A DNA stretch of 64,000 bases from Curtobacterium sp. Leaf261 (GTDB lineage Bacteria > Actinomycetota > Actinomycetes > Actinomycetales > Microbacteriaceae): NCBI RefSeq assembly GCF_001422205.1, contig NZ_LMMJ01000011.1, forward strand, positions 51,535-115,534, in the 5' to 3' direction. The notes below the pieces were generated by a model that ran no database searches, was not told the DNA's origin, and worked only from the letters and a program-made list of their open reading frames with translations. The position numbers and the translations under genes are program-made. Position 1 is the stretch's first letter. Every line of letters begins with the position of its first letter. Shown here one piece after another: positions 9,050 through 18,391 of this stretch.

Positions 9050-10303
9050 ATGAACATGTCGGATGAGCGTGTCGGAAGTGCACCGCGGTGGCCGGCGCTC
9101 GGTGCCGAGCAACGTCCGTGGGTCTCCCGTCTCGACCGGCAGGATCTGACCCGCCGACAGTGGGATCTGAGTCGAGGGCCCTACACCGCGTCGATCGTGC
9201 CCGAGATCGCGGAACTCACCGTGCGTGTCGACGACGACACGGCCGCAGAAGCAGCGGAGGCGTCAGCGATGCTCACGCGGTTCGATGCGGAGCTGGGAAC
9301 GTCGATGATGCCGTTCGCGTCCATCCTCCTGCGGAGTGAGTCGGCATCGTCGTCGCAGATCGAGGACCTGACCAGTGGCGCGCGCGCCATCGCGGAGACC
9401 GAGCTCGGAGAGCGCACGACGGGGAACGCCGGTCTCATCGTCCGGAACGTCAGGGCGATGCAAGCCGCCCTCGACCTGGTGGAACGGATCGATTCCGGCG
9501 GCATCGACGACGATGGGATCATCGCGATGCACGCCGCCCTGCTGGTCGACCACGCACCGGCGATGACCGGGTCGTACCGTGACGAGCAGGTCTGGATCGG
9601 CGGGTCCGGCGTGAGTCCACATCAGGCGGTGTTCGTGCCACCACACGAAGATCGAGTCCCGGCGGGGATGGCGGACCTGGTGGCGTTCACGCGCCGTCTG
9701 GACGTCCCGGCGCTGGAGCATGCTGCCGTCGCACACGCGCAGTTCGAGACGATCCACCCGTTCCCCGACGGCAACGGGCGGACCGGACGTGCGATCGTCC
9801 AGGCCATGCTCCGCGGTGCTCGGCTCACCGAGAACGTCACGGTGCCGGTCTCGGCGGGTCTTCTGCATGACGTCGAGGGCTACTACGCGGCGCTCGACTC
9901 CTACCGGGCGGGCGACGTCGATCCGATCGTCCGGACCTTCAGCGCTGCGGCGGTCTTCGCCGTGCAGAACGGTCGGCTACTCGCCGCTGACCTCCACGCG
10001 ACTCGAACCACGTGGGCAGATGCACTGTCGGGACTGCGGACTGATCACTCCGCGCGCCGTGTCGCCGACCTCCTCCTCGAACAACCGGTGGTGTCGGCCC
10101 CGGTGGTCGCCGCGCGTCTCGGGATCTCTGCACCGGCTGCGTACCGATCTCTCGAAGCGCTCGTGGAACACGGGGTCGTGCATCCCACGAACTCCCACCG
10201 ACGCAACCGCATCTGGATCGCAGACGAGGTCATCGAGGCGCTCGACGACTTCGCTGCGCGAGCTGCGCGGTCGGCACCGCGACGGCAGTCGCCAGGCGAC
10301 TAG
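9050..10303 (+). CDS. Fic family protein with winged-helix C-terminus
   Basis: The product is 417 aa from ATG 9050 (ATG 9056 is possible). Fic enzymes transfer AMP or a related group to a protein hydroxyl. The complete active-site loop HPFPDGNGRTGR is present with His236. An N-terminal inhibitory motif S-S-Q-I-E-D (Glu105) marks an autoinhibited, class II-like Fic protein. The C-terminal 90 residues form a helix-turn-helix (APVVAARLGISAPAAYRSLE), as in DUF4172/winged-helix Fic proteins. There is no antitoxin partner gene. The promoter sits in a large palindrome, consistent with self-regulation. The stop overlaps the end of the convergent gene by 4 nt. Confidence 0.9.
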   Translation: MNMSDERVGSAPRWPALGAEQRPWVSRLDRQDLTRRQWDLSRGPYTASIVPEIAELTVRVDDDTAAEAAEASAMLTRFDAELGTSMMPFASILLRSESASSSQIEDLTSGARAIAETELGERTTGNAGLIVRNVRAMQAALDLVERIDSGGIDDDGIIAMHAALLVDHAPAMTGSYRDEQVWIGGSGVSPHQAVFVPPHEDRVPAGMADLVAFTRRLDVPALEHAAVAHAQFETIHPFPDGNGRTGRAIVQAMLRGARLTENVTVPVSAGLLHDVEGYYAALDSYRAGDVDPIVRTFSAAAVFAVQNGRLLAADLHATRTTWADALSGLRTDHSARRVADLLLEQPVVSAPVVAARLGISAPAAYRSLEALVEHGVVHPTNSHRRNRIWIADEVIEALDDFAARAARSAPRRQSPGD

Positions 10304-11094
10304 CGCCGCTCGGGTCCCTCGCCGTCGTCCTGCACCGGGAGCTGTCCAGTGTGCGGAGGCTCGACCTCACCCCGCCTGCCCGTGCGTCGGAGCAGCCGGA
10401 CGGCGTCGGGGCGGATCCCACGACCTCGGCGGAGCAGGCTCGCGAGCGCGGACTGTGGCTGCCAGTTCGGGCTGTTCGGCAGGCCCCATCCCCAGCGGAC
10501 CGCCGCGAGCCTGAGCCCCACCGACAGCAGCACCGCGACGACGATCCCGAGGGTCGGTGCACCGAGCGCGGACGCCACGACCATCACCACCGACGCCGCC
10601 ACGGCCACGGATGCGTAGAGGGCGTTGCCGCCGAACACCGCGGGTACCCGCCGGAGCAGCAGGTCCCGGATGGCCCCGCCGCCGACCGCCGTGATGGTGC
10701 CCATGATGATCGCCGGGCCCCACCCGAGACCCGCCTCGAACGTGCGCTGGACTCCGACGACCGCCCAGAACCCGATCACCGCGGCGTCGAGGACGGTGAA
10801 CAGCCGGTCCCAGGCCACCTCGGAGATCGACACGAAGAACGCCAGGAGCGCGCCGACGACGGCGATCGGCACGTAGAGCGGATCGGTCAGCGCGACGGGA
10901 GGTCCGTTCTGCAGCAGGACGTCGCGGAGCATGCCGCCCCCGAGTCCGGACACGACGCCGACCACGAGGAACCCGAACAGGTCGAAGTGCATCGTCCGGG
11001 CGATGGCGCCGCCGAGGAGCGCCGACGCGAACACCCCGGCGAGGTCGAGGACGTTCGTGACGATGCGGAGGGCGTCGGCGTCGAGCAGGTTCAC
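10300..11094 (-). CDS. TRIC/YadS-type cation channel family protein
   Basis: The product is 264 aa. It has two tandem repeats of three membrane helices, each carrying the family signature: GLGGGMLRDVLL near residue 50 and AVGGGAIRDLLL near residue 137. This is the UPF0126/trimeric intracellular cation channel fold. Prokaryotic TRIC relatives conduct monovalent cations. An unusually long hydrophilic tail of about 55 residues, rich in Arg, Pro and Gln, follows the last helix. The gene converges on the Fic gene with a 4-nt overlap and diverges from efeU. Confidence 0.88.
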   Translation of the reverse strand: MNLLDADALRIVTNVLDLAGVFASALLGGAIARTMHFDLFGFLVVGVVSGLGGGMLRDVLLQNGPPVALTDPLYVPIAVVGALLAFFVSISEVAWDRLFTVLDAAVIGFWAVVGVQRTFEAGLGWGPAIIMGTITAVGGGAIRDLLLRRVPAVFGGNALYASVAVAASVVMVVASALGAPTLGIVVAVLLSVGLRLAAVRWGWGLPNSPNWQPQSALASLLRRGRGIRPDAVRLLRRTGRRGEVEPPHTGQLPVQDDGEGPERR

Positions 11095-11155
11095 TCGAGC
11101 AGTGTCCCAGGCTCCGGCGTCACCTGTGGACTCGAGAATGGACGGCGCGACGGGC

Positions 11156-11174
11156 TTAGGTTAGCCTTACCTGA
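11156..11174 (+). promoter_or_regulatory. DtxR/IdeR iron box upstream of efeUOB
   Basis: TTAGGTTAGCCTTACCTGA matches the classical DtxR/IdeR operator consensus (TTAGGTTAGSCTAACCTAA) at 17 of 19 positions. It lies 80 nt before the efeU start. It predicts repression of the iron-uptake operon when Fe2+ is plentiful. Confidence 0.9.
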
Positions 11175-11254
11175 GTTTCAAGGCCGTTGCCCACAGCCGC
11201 TGCCCACCGCACCCGTCTATCACCCCCGCCGATCACCCCCGACCGAGGAGTCGC

Positions 11255-12874
11255 ATGCTCGCCACCCTCGTGATCGGTCTCCGCGAGGGACTCGAGGCGA
11301 CGCTCATCGTCGGCATCATCGCCGCGTTCCTCCGACGCAACCGGATCCCCCTCGCTCCGATGTGGCTGGGCGTCGGGGTCGCGGTGCTCCTGAGCATCGG
11401 CGTCGGGGTCGGACTCCAGGCCGTCGAGCAGGCGCTCCCGCAGGCGCAGCAGGAGGCGATGGAGGCGATAATCGGGGTCGTCGCCGTGGTCTTCGTCACC
11501 GGCATGATCATCTGGATGCGCACCCACGCGAGGGGGCTCAAGCGCGAGCTCGAGTCGAGCGCCAGCGCCGCGATGGGTCGGGGTACCGCCTGGGCGCTCG
11601 CGGGCATGGCGTTCCTCGCCGTCCTCAAGGAGGGCTTCGAGACGTCGGTGTTCCTCCTCGCGACCTTCCAGGCGTCGTCGAACACGGCGCTCGCAGCGCT
11701 CGGGGCCGTCATCGGCGTGCTCGTGGCAGTCGGTGTCGGCTACGGCATCTACACCGGCGGGGTGCACCTGAACCTGTCGAAGTTCTTCACCGGGACCGGC
11801 ATCTTCCTCGTGTTCGTCGCGGGCGGCCTTGTCCTGACCGTCATCCGCCGGGCGCACGAGGCCGGCTGGATCGTCGTCGGGCAGCAGAAGACGGTCGACC
11901 TCTCATGGCTCGCGCCGAACGGTTCCGTGCAGGGCGCCCTCGTCACGGGCGTCCTCGGCATCCCGCCGGACCCGCGGGTCATCGAGGTGCTCGGCTGGCT
12001 CTGCTACGTGGTGCCCGTCCTGCTCCTCACGGTCTGGCCGGCGTCCCGTCGTCCGAGCGCCGCGCGACTCCCGTTCCTCCGCACCGCGTTCGCCGGTGTG
12101 TTCGCGCTCGCCGCCGTGCTCCTCGCGGTCGCGGTCCCGACCGGCCACGCGGACGTCCCGACGACGGTCTCGGTCCGACCGGGTGCAGCGAACGGCGGCT
12201 CGACCGACCCGTTCCGCGTCCGCGTCGAGGCCGACGGCGACAGCACGGGCACCGGCACCGGCGCGACGCTCACCGCGCGGGGCCGCACCACGACCTTCCC
12301 CGCGGGGACCCGCACGACGACGACCCACGACGGCGTCACCGCCGACCGCTGGCAGACCGCTGGTGTGTCCTCGACCGCAGGGCGGCCGAGCACGATGAGC
12401 GTCGACGACCTCGCGACCCTGTTCGGCCGGGTCCCGGTGGGCGTGTCGCCGAGCCAGAACCCCGGCCCGTACACGGCCTCGTGGTCGAGCCGCGCGACGA
12501 CGACGCTCTGGACCGTCGGCGGCGGTGTGCTCGACGCCCAGCGTGTCGACCGCACGGTGCTGACGCTGTCGGGCGGCGGACTCCCGAGCACCAGGACCTA
12601 CTCGTTCGGCGCCGCCGACTGGGCCGTGCCCAGCGCGACCGTGCAGCGGACCGCCGCGTCCCTGGCGGACGCCGACCGGGCCTCCCGTGAGTCCGTCCTC
12701 TGGCGGGTGTGGTTCCCGATCGCGCTCGGCGCGGCGGCCCTCGTCCAGATCCTCCTCGCGCTCCGCGACCGCCGTCGCGCGACCCGCGAGCCCATCAGCC
12801 CCATCACGCACAGCACTCCCGAGCCGCAGCAGGCACGGGACGACACAAGGAGCTCCACATATGCCGTTCGGTGA
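11255..12874 (+). CDS. efeU: FTR1-family iron permease EfeU
   Basis: The product is 539 aa, with GAGGAG 6-12 nt upstream of the ATG. EfeU moves iron across the cytoplasmic membrane. About seven helices fill the first 290 residues. The iron-binding REXXE motif is seen at R10-E-G-L-E14; the second copy has Lys instead of Arg (K125-E-G-F-E129). The C-terminal part is atypically long for FTR1 proteins: a helix near residue 285-300 is followed by about 180 extracytoplasmic residues (SVRPGAANGGSTDPFRVRVE onward) and a last helix (FPIALGAAALVQILLAL). This extra domain may serve docking to EfeO/EfeB. It overlaps efeO by 14 nt. Confidence 0.93.
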   Translation: MLATLVIGLREGLEATLIVGIIAAFLRRNRIPLAPMWLGVGVAVLLSIGVGVGLQAVEQALPQAQQEAMEAIIGVVAVVFVTGMIIWMRTHARGLKRELESSASAAMGRGTAWALAGMAFLAVLKEGFETSVFLLATFQASSNTALAALGAVIGVLVAVGVGYGIYTGGVHLNLSKFFTGTGIFLVFVAGGLVLTVIRRAHEAGWIVVGQQKTVDLSWLAPNGSVQGALVTGVLGIPPDPRVIEVLGWLCYVVPVLLLTVWPASRRPSAARLPFLRTAFAGVFALAAVLLAVAVPTGHADVPTTVSVRPGAANGGSTDPFRVRVEADGDSTGTGTGATLTARGRTTTFPAGTRTTTTHDGVTADRWQTAGVSSTAGRPSTMSVDDLATLFGRVPVGVSPSQNPGPYTASWSSRATTTLWTVGGGVLDAQRVDRTVLTLSGGGLPSTRTYSFGAADWAVPSATVQRTAASLADADRASRESVLWRVWFPIALGAAALVQILLALRDRRRATREPISPITHSTPEPQQARDDTRSSTYAVR

Positions 12875-14087
12875 TCGCCGCACGCGTTCCGTCCTGATCC
12901 TCGGCGCGACCGTCACCGCGGCCACCCTCGCCCTGACCGGCTGCGCGAGCTCGTCGTCGTCCGCGACCGACGACGCCAGCAGCTCCGGCACGGTGTCCCG
13001 GGTGTCGGTGACGCTGACGAACGACGGCTCCGACAAGTGCGCCGTGTCGGCCGACTCCGTGCCGGCCGGCCCGGTGACGTTCACCGTGGAGAACGAGTCC
13101 TCGACCGCGATCACCGAGGTCGAGCTCCTGCAGGACCAGCGGATCTTCGGCGAGAAGGAGAACCTCGCCCCCGGGCTCGACCCCGTGAAGTTCACCGCCA
13201 CCCTCGGCGGCGGCACATACCAGGTGTACTGCCCCGGCGCGACGAAGGAGCTCACCGACATCACCGTCACCGGCAAGGTCGCGTCGACCGCGAACAGCAG
13301 CGCCGCGACCCTCCTGAAGAGCGGGAGCACGGGGTACTCGGACTACGTCGACGCGCAGGTCAGCGACATGGTGACCGCCGTCAAGCAGCTGCAGACGGAC
13401 ATCGACGCGGGGAACCTCGATGCCGCGAAGACCGACTACGCCAACGCCCGCCCGTACTACGAGCACGTCGAGAGCGACGTCGACGGGTTCATCAAGAAGG
13501 GCTACAAGGCGACCGACAACGCCGGGAACCTCGACTACCTGCTCGACATGCGGGCGTCGAACCTCGACCCGGAGGTCGGCTGGCACGGGTTCCACGCCGT
13601 CGAGCGCGACCTCTTCCAGAACGGCGCGATCACCGACGACACGAAGACCCTGGCGGCGGAGCTCACCACGAACGTCGAACTGCTGGACAAGCTCGTCCCG
13701 ACGCTGCGGTACAAGCCCGAGGACCTGGCGAACGGCGCCGCGGGGCTCCTCGAAGAGGTCCAGTCGAACAAGATCACGGGCGAGGAAGAGGCGTACAGCC
13801 ACATCGACCTCGTCGACCTCGCCGCGAACGTCGAGGGCGCTCGTCAGGCGTTCGCGTACCTCAAGCCGGGGCTCCAGAAGCTCGATCCGACGATCACCAA
13901 GCAGATCGCCGCCGAGTTCGACACCACCAACACCATGATGGACGGGTACCGGAGCAGCGACGACCTCGGCGGGTTCGTCACGTGGGACGCCCAGGCGAAG
14001 AGCGCCGATGCGAATAAGATCTCGCAGCAGATCCAGGCGCTCCAGGACCCGCTGTCCCGGCTCGCGGAGAAGGTCGCGACCGCGTGA
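12861..14087 (+). CDS. efeO: Iron-uptake lipoprotein EfeO
   Basis: The product is 408 aa from ATG 12861, with AAGGAG 8 nt upstream; the ATG lies inside the end of efeU. A lipoprotein signal ends in the lipobox LTGC. A cupredoxin-like domain (about residues 45-140) is followed by the M75 peptidase-like domain with its HxxE metal motif (H245-A-V-E248, plus His242). EfeO binds ferric or ferrous iron outside the membrane and hands it to EfeU. It has the full two-domain form found in most EfeUOB systems. It is coupled to efeB by a GTGA overlap. Confidence 0.94.
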   Translation: MPFGDRRTRSVLILGATVTAATLALTGCASSSSSATDDASSSGTVSRVSVTLTNDGSDKCAVSADSVPAGPVTFTVENESSTAITEVELLQDQRIFGEKENLAPGLDPVKFTATLGGGTYQVYCPGATKELTDITVTGKVASTANSSAATLLKSGSTGYSDYVDAQVSDMVTAVKQLQTDIDAGNLDAAKTDYANARPYYEHVESDVDGFIKKGYKATDNAGNLDYLLDMRASNLDPEVGWHGFHAVERDLFQNGAITDDTKTLAAELTTNVELLDKLVPTLRYKPEDLANGAAGLLEEVQSNKITGEEEAYSHIDLVDLAANVEGARQAFAYLKPGLQKLDPTITKQIAAEFDTTNTMMDGYRSSDDLGGFVTWDAQAKSADANKISQQIQALQDPLSRLAEKVATA

Positions 14088-15412
14088 CCGAACGGGAGGC
14101 ACGGGAGACCCCCGCGGAGAGTGCGGATCCCACGGATGGTGGCGCACCGACCGGTGTCTCGCGCCGAGGGCTGTTCGGCGGGGGGCTCGCAGCCGCCGGG
14201 GCCGGCATCGGCGCGATGGCGGGCGTCGGCGGGACACTCGGCGCGGAGGCTGCCACCGCGCCGCCCGGCGACGAGTCGATCGACCTGTCGAGGAGCCACC
14301 CCTTCTACGCGACGGCGGCGGGGGACCCGCAGGGCGGCATCCGCACCGAACCGCAGCGGTACTGCGTGTTCATGGCGTTCGACCTGGCGAGCTCCGTCGC
14401 GTCGGACCTGCAGGTGCTCCTCGCCCGCTGGTCCGCGTCGATCGCGCAGCTCCAGGCCGGCAAGACCGTCGGCTCGGTCGTGCCCGGGCACGGCGACGGC
14501 GTCGGCGCCGACACCGGGGAGGCCCTCGACCTCGGTCCAGCGTCCCTGACCGTCACGGTCGGCCTCGGCCCCGGTGTCTTCGACGAGCGCCTCGGACTCG
14601 CCGACGCGCGCCCGGCGGGACTCGAACAGATCCCGGCGCTGCCGAGCGACCGGCTCGACGACACCCTGTCCGGCGGCGACCTGTCGATCCAGGCGTGCGC
14701 GGACGACCCGCAGGTCGCCTACCACGCCGTCCGGGACCTCGCACGCATCGCACGGGGCACCGCGACCGTGCGCTGGACCGTCCTCGGCTTCGGACGGGCG
14801 TCCGCCGGGCGGAACCAGTCCACCCCGCGGAACCTGCTCGGGTTCAAGGACGGCACGCGGAACATCGAGACCGATGCCGACCACGACGAGTTCGTCTGGC
14901 TGCCCGACTCCGCCACCACCGGGAAGACCGCGTGGATGCGCGGCGGCACGTTCCAGGTCGTCCGGAAGATCCAGATGAACATCGAGATCTGGGACGCCGA
15001 CGTGATCAGCGACCAGCAGCGGATCTTCGGTCGGACGAAGGTCGAGGGCGGTCCGCTGTCCGGCGGGACCGAGCACACGGCACCGGACTTCGCCGCGAAG
15101 ACCGCTGCCGGCGCCACGAAGATCGACCCGACGTCGCACATCGCCCTCGCCGCACACGAGAACAACGGCGGCGTGAAGATCCTTCGGCGCCCGTACAACT
15201 ACACGGACGGGTTGAACTCGTTCGGGCAGCTCGACGCGGGGCTGCTGTTCGCGGCGTACGTCAGCGACCCCGAGCACTTCACGCGGCTGCAGCGTCGGCT
15301 CGGCGCCTCGGACCGACTCAACGAGTACGTGTCGCACATCGGATCGGCCGTGTTCGCGGTCCCCCCGGCGCCCCGCAAGGGGTCGTACATCGCGGAACAG
15401 CTCTTCCGCTGA
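14084..15412 (+). CDS. efeB: Tat-exported DyP-type heme peroxidase EfeB
   Basis: The product is 442 aa from a GTG that overlaps the efeO stop (GTGA). The twin-arginine signal SRRGLFGGGLAAAGAG predicts folded, heme-loaded export. DyP signatures are GFKDGTRN with distal Asp256 and SHIALAAHENN with the proximal heme ligand His352. EfeB oxidises Fe2+ or extracts iron from heme for the EfeUO importer. The operon is controlled by the iron box at 11156 and ends at the hairpin near 15480. Confidence 0.94.
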   Translation: MTEREARETPAESADPTDGGAPTGVSRRGLFGGGLAAAGAGIGAMAGVGGTLGAEAATAPPGDESIDLSRSHPFYATAAGDPQGGIRTEPQRYCVFMAFDLASSVASDLQVLLARWSASIAQLQAGKTVGSVVPGHGDGVGADTGEALDLGPASLTVTVGLGPGVFDERLGLADARPAGLEQIPALPSDRLDDTLSGGDLSIQACADDPQVAYHAVRDLARIARGTATVRWTVLGFGRASAGRNQSTPRNLLGFKDGTRNIETDADHDEFVWLPDSATTGKTAWMRGGTFQVVRKIQMNIEIWDADVISDQQRIFGRTKVEGGPLSGGTEHTAPDFAAKTAAGATKIDPTSHIALAAHENNGGVKILRRPYNYTDGLNSFGQLDAGLLFAAYVSDPEHFTRLQRRLGASDRLNEYVSHIGSAVFAVPPAPRKGSYIAEQLFR

Positions 15413-15413
15413 G

Positions 15414-15454
15414 CCTCGAGCTCGAGCTCGAGCTCGAGCACGAGCACGAGCTCG
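15414..15454. repeat. CTCGAG hexanucleotide run
   Basis: About seven copies of CTCGAG or close variants (GAGCAC) start immediately after the efeB stop codon. It can fold on itself in many registers. No function can be assigned. Confidence 0.8.
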
Positions 15455-15479
15455 CTGACGCGCGGTTGCTGTGTGAGAA

Positions 15480-15518
15480 GGGTGCCCTCCGCCGTTTCCC
15501 TGGAGGCGGAGAGCACCC
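15480..15518 (+). terminator. efeB: Terminator of the efeUOB operon
   Basis: GGGTGCCCTCCGCC (15480-15493) pairs with GGCGGAGAGCACCC (15505-15518) in 13 of 14 positions with an 11-nt loop, 68 nt beyond efeB. It lies in the 333-nt gap between the convergent efeB and 5'-nucleotidase genes, which otherwise holds the CTCGAG run, a GCATCGCGATGC palindrome (15576) and the terminator at 15692. Confidence 0.75.
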
Positions 15519-15691
15519 GCGCCACTGGGTCTCGTCAGGCGGAACCACCGCCCGGAATGAAGTGACCGCAGCAGCGCATCGCGATGCGACGTCTCAGGCT
15601 ACCGCTCGCGCCTCCGATTGCACAGTACGTGCAGCGGGGATGCGGGGCGCGTGCAGCGGGGACACGGGGTGTGCGGAGCAGTGCGGGAACG

Positions 15692-15726
15692 CGCATCGGG
15701 TCCCGCACGACACGGGACCCGATGCG
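15692..15726 (-). terminator. Terminator of the 5'-nucleotidase gene
   Basis: A perfect 14-bp stem (CGCATCGGGTCCCG, 15692-15705, and complement 15713-15726, loop of 7) lies 20 nt beyond the stop codon of the minus-strand gene ending at 15746. Confidence 0.8.
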
Positions 15727-15745
15727 ACGGACGGGAGGGACGGGC

Positions 15746-18217
15746 TCAGTTCCCGAGGAGCGCCCGGCGCCGGCGGAGCTGCAGCAGGATCCCCGCGGCG
15801 AGGAGCACCCCGGCGGCGATGCCCGGAGCGAGCACCGTGCCACCCGTGTACGCGAGTGCACCGGTCCCCGCGCGACCGTTCGTGCCACCGGCGCCGACGG
15901 TCGTCGCACCAGCCGGCCCGTCGACCGAGCCGCCTGCTCCGGGGGCACCAGTACCCGGGTCACCGGCACCCGGGGTCCCGCCGGGCGTCCCGCCGTCCCC
16001 TGGATCGGTGGGCTCGACGGCAGCGGCGGCGATCGCCAGCGGGACCGTGATCTGCTGCCCGGTCGAGGCGACCGTCACGACGAAGTCGCGCTGCACGGCT
16101 GCGGTGGTGACCACGTCGGCGGCGCTGGTGGTGTCGGTGACGGGCACCGTGCCTCCCGTCCGTGCCGTGGCGGCAGCCGCCTCCGGGACGGTGAACGTGA
16201 GCGATGCGCGCCCCTGCTCGTCCGTGGTGTCGACGATCGTCGGGTCGATGTCGGCGGTGGTGAGCTGCTCGCCGTCGAACGCGACCGAGACCGTGCCACC
16301 CTGCTCGCCCGCGGTGCTGAAGGTCAGCGAGGAGAGGTCGATCGTCACGCTGTCGCCCGGCGCGAACCCGGCCGCGGGTGCCGGCGTGGTCCGCACACCG
16401 ACGGCGCGCTGGTCGAGCGACGGCGAGACCACCGGGTTGCTCGCGAAGTAGTCGACCTGCGCCTGGAGGTCCACCTGGCCGCTGTCGGCCTTCGCGGCGG
16501 CACCGTCGAACGCCGTGAAGTTGTCGCCACCGGACGCCAGGAACGAGTTGACCGTGACCTTGTACGTCGTCGCGGGGTCGATCGGTGCGCCGTCGAGCGT
16601 CATCGTCGCGATGCGCGATCCGGCCGCTGCCGTCGGGTCGTAGGTGTACCCGAACCCGTCCGAGACGCCGAGCTTGAGGAACGGTCGGCCCGCACCCGCC
16701 GGCTGCCACTGCTGCTCGAGCGCGGCCTTGATCTGTGCGCCCGTCAGGTCGAGGACCACGAGGGTGTTCGCGAACGGCTGGACTGCCGCGGCCTCCTGGT
16801 AGGTGACGTTCCCGGCGGGATCGTCGGCTCCGGTCGATGCGGTGAGCAGGTCCGCGCGGAGTCCGCCGGGGTTCATGAACGCGATCTGTGCACCGTTCCG
16901 CTCGGTCGCGCTGCGCTGGACCTCGGCGACGAAGTTCCCGAGGGTGGACTCCCCGCCGCGGTTCTCGTCGCCGTTGGTCTGCTCCGCGCGGCGGAAGTCG
17001 TCGGTGATCTCGCCGAGCTTGACCTTGCCCTTGACCGCCGCGATGGCCTTCGCGGCGTCGATGATGGGGGTGACCGCAGGGTCGGCGGTGAAGCCGTTCA
17101 GGGCCAGGGGCACGTTCTCGGCCGTGATCGACGCCACGGACATGTCGTCGGTGTCGACTTCGAGCCGCAGGTGCCCGAGGTAGGAGCCGTACGAGCCGGT
17201 CTGGATCACCGGTCGCGGCGTGGTGCCGTCGGCCGGGACGATCTCGTGGTCGTAGAGCTGGTGTGTGTGGCCGGAGAGGATCGCCGAGACCTTGCTCGTG
17301 ACACCCGACGCGATGTGCGCGAAGTCCGAGCCGTCGGTCGCGGATGCGAGGTCCGGGGTCGCCGCGCCCTCGTGCAGGAGGAGCACGAGCACGTCCGCCT
17401 CGCCGTTGGTGTCGTCGCCGTCGGTGAGGTCCGTGGCGACCGCGTTCACCGAGTCGACGACGTCGGTCATCTCGAGGCCCTCGATGCCCGCGGGGCTGAC
17501 GAGTTCCGGGATGAGTTCGGTCGTCGCGCCGATGAACCCGACGCGGACGCCGCCGACCTCCTTGACCGAGAAGGCGTCGAACGCCGGCTCGCCCGTGGCG
17601 CTGTCGACGAGGTTCGCGGAGATGTAGTCGAAGTCGGCGTTCCGGTTGCCGTCCGCACCGATGATCCGGTCGCGGAGGTCCGCCTGGCCGCGGTCGAGCT
17701 CGTGGTTCCCGATGGCGCTGACGGCGAGGCCCGCGGCGTTCAGGGCGTCGATCGTCGGCTGGTCGTCCTGCACGAACGAGGTGAACGTCGAGGCACCGAC
17801 GTTGTCGCCGGCGCTGACGAACAGCGTGTTCGGGTTCGCGGTCCGGTAGGACTGCACGGCACCGGAGAGCACCGCGGCACCGGCCGGGTCGCCCTGCTTC
17901 GGGGTCGGGCTGCTCGGCACCGGTTCGATCCGGCCGTGGAAGTCGTTGATGTCGAGCAGGTCGATCGTCGTGAGTGCCGCCGCAGCGGCTGCTGCGGGCG
18001 CGGCTGCGGTGGGTGTGGTCGTGGCGGTCGGCGCGGCGGTGGGTGTGGTGGTGGTGGTCGGCGCGGCGGTGGTGTCCTCGACCGCACTCGCCGGGGTGCC
18101 GATCACGGCACCGAGCCCGATCGTGCCGAGGGCGACGCCGGCGAGTGCGACGCGGCGGAACCGCGCCCGCCCGGGTGTCGTGGTGCGGGGCTGGGCGGGG
18201 GTGCGGCGCGCTGGCAT
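15746..18217 (-). CDS. Cell-wall-anchored 5'-nucleotidase (metallophosphatase)
   Basis: The product is 823 aa, exported, with a signal peptide of about 45 residues (FRRVALAGVALGTIGLGAVIG, cut near ASA). A Thr/Pro/Ala stretch leads into the metallophosphatase domain: DINDFHGRI, AGDNVGAS, GNHELDRG and SGHTHQLYDHE bind the two metals. The 5'-nucleotidase C-terminal domain follows (NPGGLRADLL, FANTLVVLDLTGAQI). Further beta-rich segments and a Gly/Ala/Thr spacer end in LAYTG, one hydrophobic helix and RRRR, the layout of a sortase substrate of the LAxTG (class E) type. It would release nucleosides and phosphate from nucleotides at the surface. AGGAG lies 12 nt upstream of the ATG. Confidence 0.9.
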   Translation of the reverse strand: MPARRTPAQPRTTTPGRARFRRVALAGVALGTIGLGAVIGTPASAVEDTTAAPTTTTTPTAAPTATTTPTAAAPAAAAAAALTTIDLLDINDFHGRIEPVPSSPTPKQGDPAGAAVLSGAVQSYRTANPNTLFVSAGDNVGASTFTSFVQDDQPTIDALNAAGLAVSAIGNHELDRGQADLRDRIIGADGNRNADFDYISANLVDSATGEPAFDAFSVKEVGGVRVGFIGATTELIPELVSPAGIEGLEMTDVVDSVNAVATDLTDGDDTNGEADVLVLLLHEGAATPDLASATDGSDFAHIASGVTSKVSAILSGHTHQLYDHEIVPADGTTPRPVIQTGSYGSYLGHLRLEVDTDDMSVASITAENVPLALNGFTADPAVTPIIDAAKAIAAVKGKVKLGEITDDFRRAEQTNGDENRGGESTLGNFVAEVQRSATERNGAQIAFMNPGGLRADLLTASTGADDPAGNVTYQEAAAVQPFANTLVVLDLTGAQIKAALEQQWQPAGAGRPFLKLGVSDGFGYTYDPTAAAGSRIATMTLDGAPIDPATTYKVTVNSFLASGGDNFTAFDGAAAKADSGQVDLQAQVDYFASNPVVSPSLDQRAVGVRTTPAPAAGFAPGDSVTIDLSSLTFSTAGEQGGTVSVAFDGEQLTTADIDPTIVDTTDEQGRASLTFTVPEAAAATARTGGTVPVTDTTSAADVVTTAAVQRDFVVTVASTGQQITVPLAIAAAAVEPTDPGDGGTPGGTPGAGDPGTGAPGAGGSVDGPAGATTVGAGGTNGRAGTGALAYTGGTVLAPGIAAGVLLAAGILLQLRRRRALLGN

Positions 18218-18391
18218 CGTTCTGCGGACTCCTGGTGGCTGCGGGACGACCCCCGACAGAGGGTCATCGAGAACCTATGAGGTCACTCAGGTGCAGCACA
18301 ACCGGGGCGCGCCGACGTCATGCGTTGTTCACATGCCCGAACGGCAGGCCGATCGTCCCGGACCGCCTCGAACTCGGCGTACGGTGCTCGC

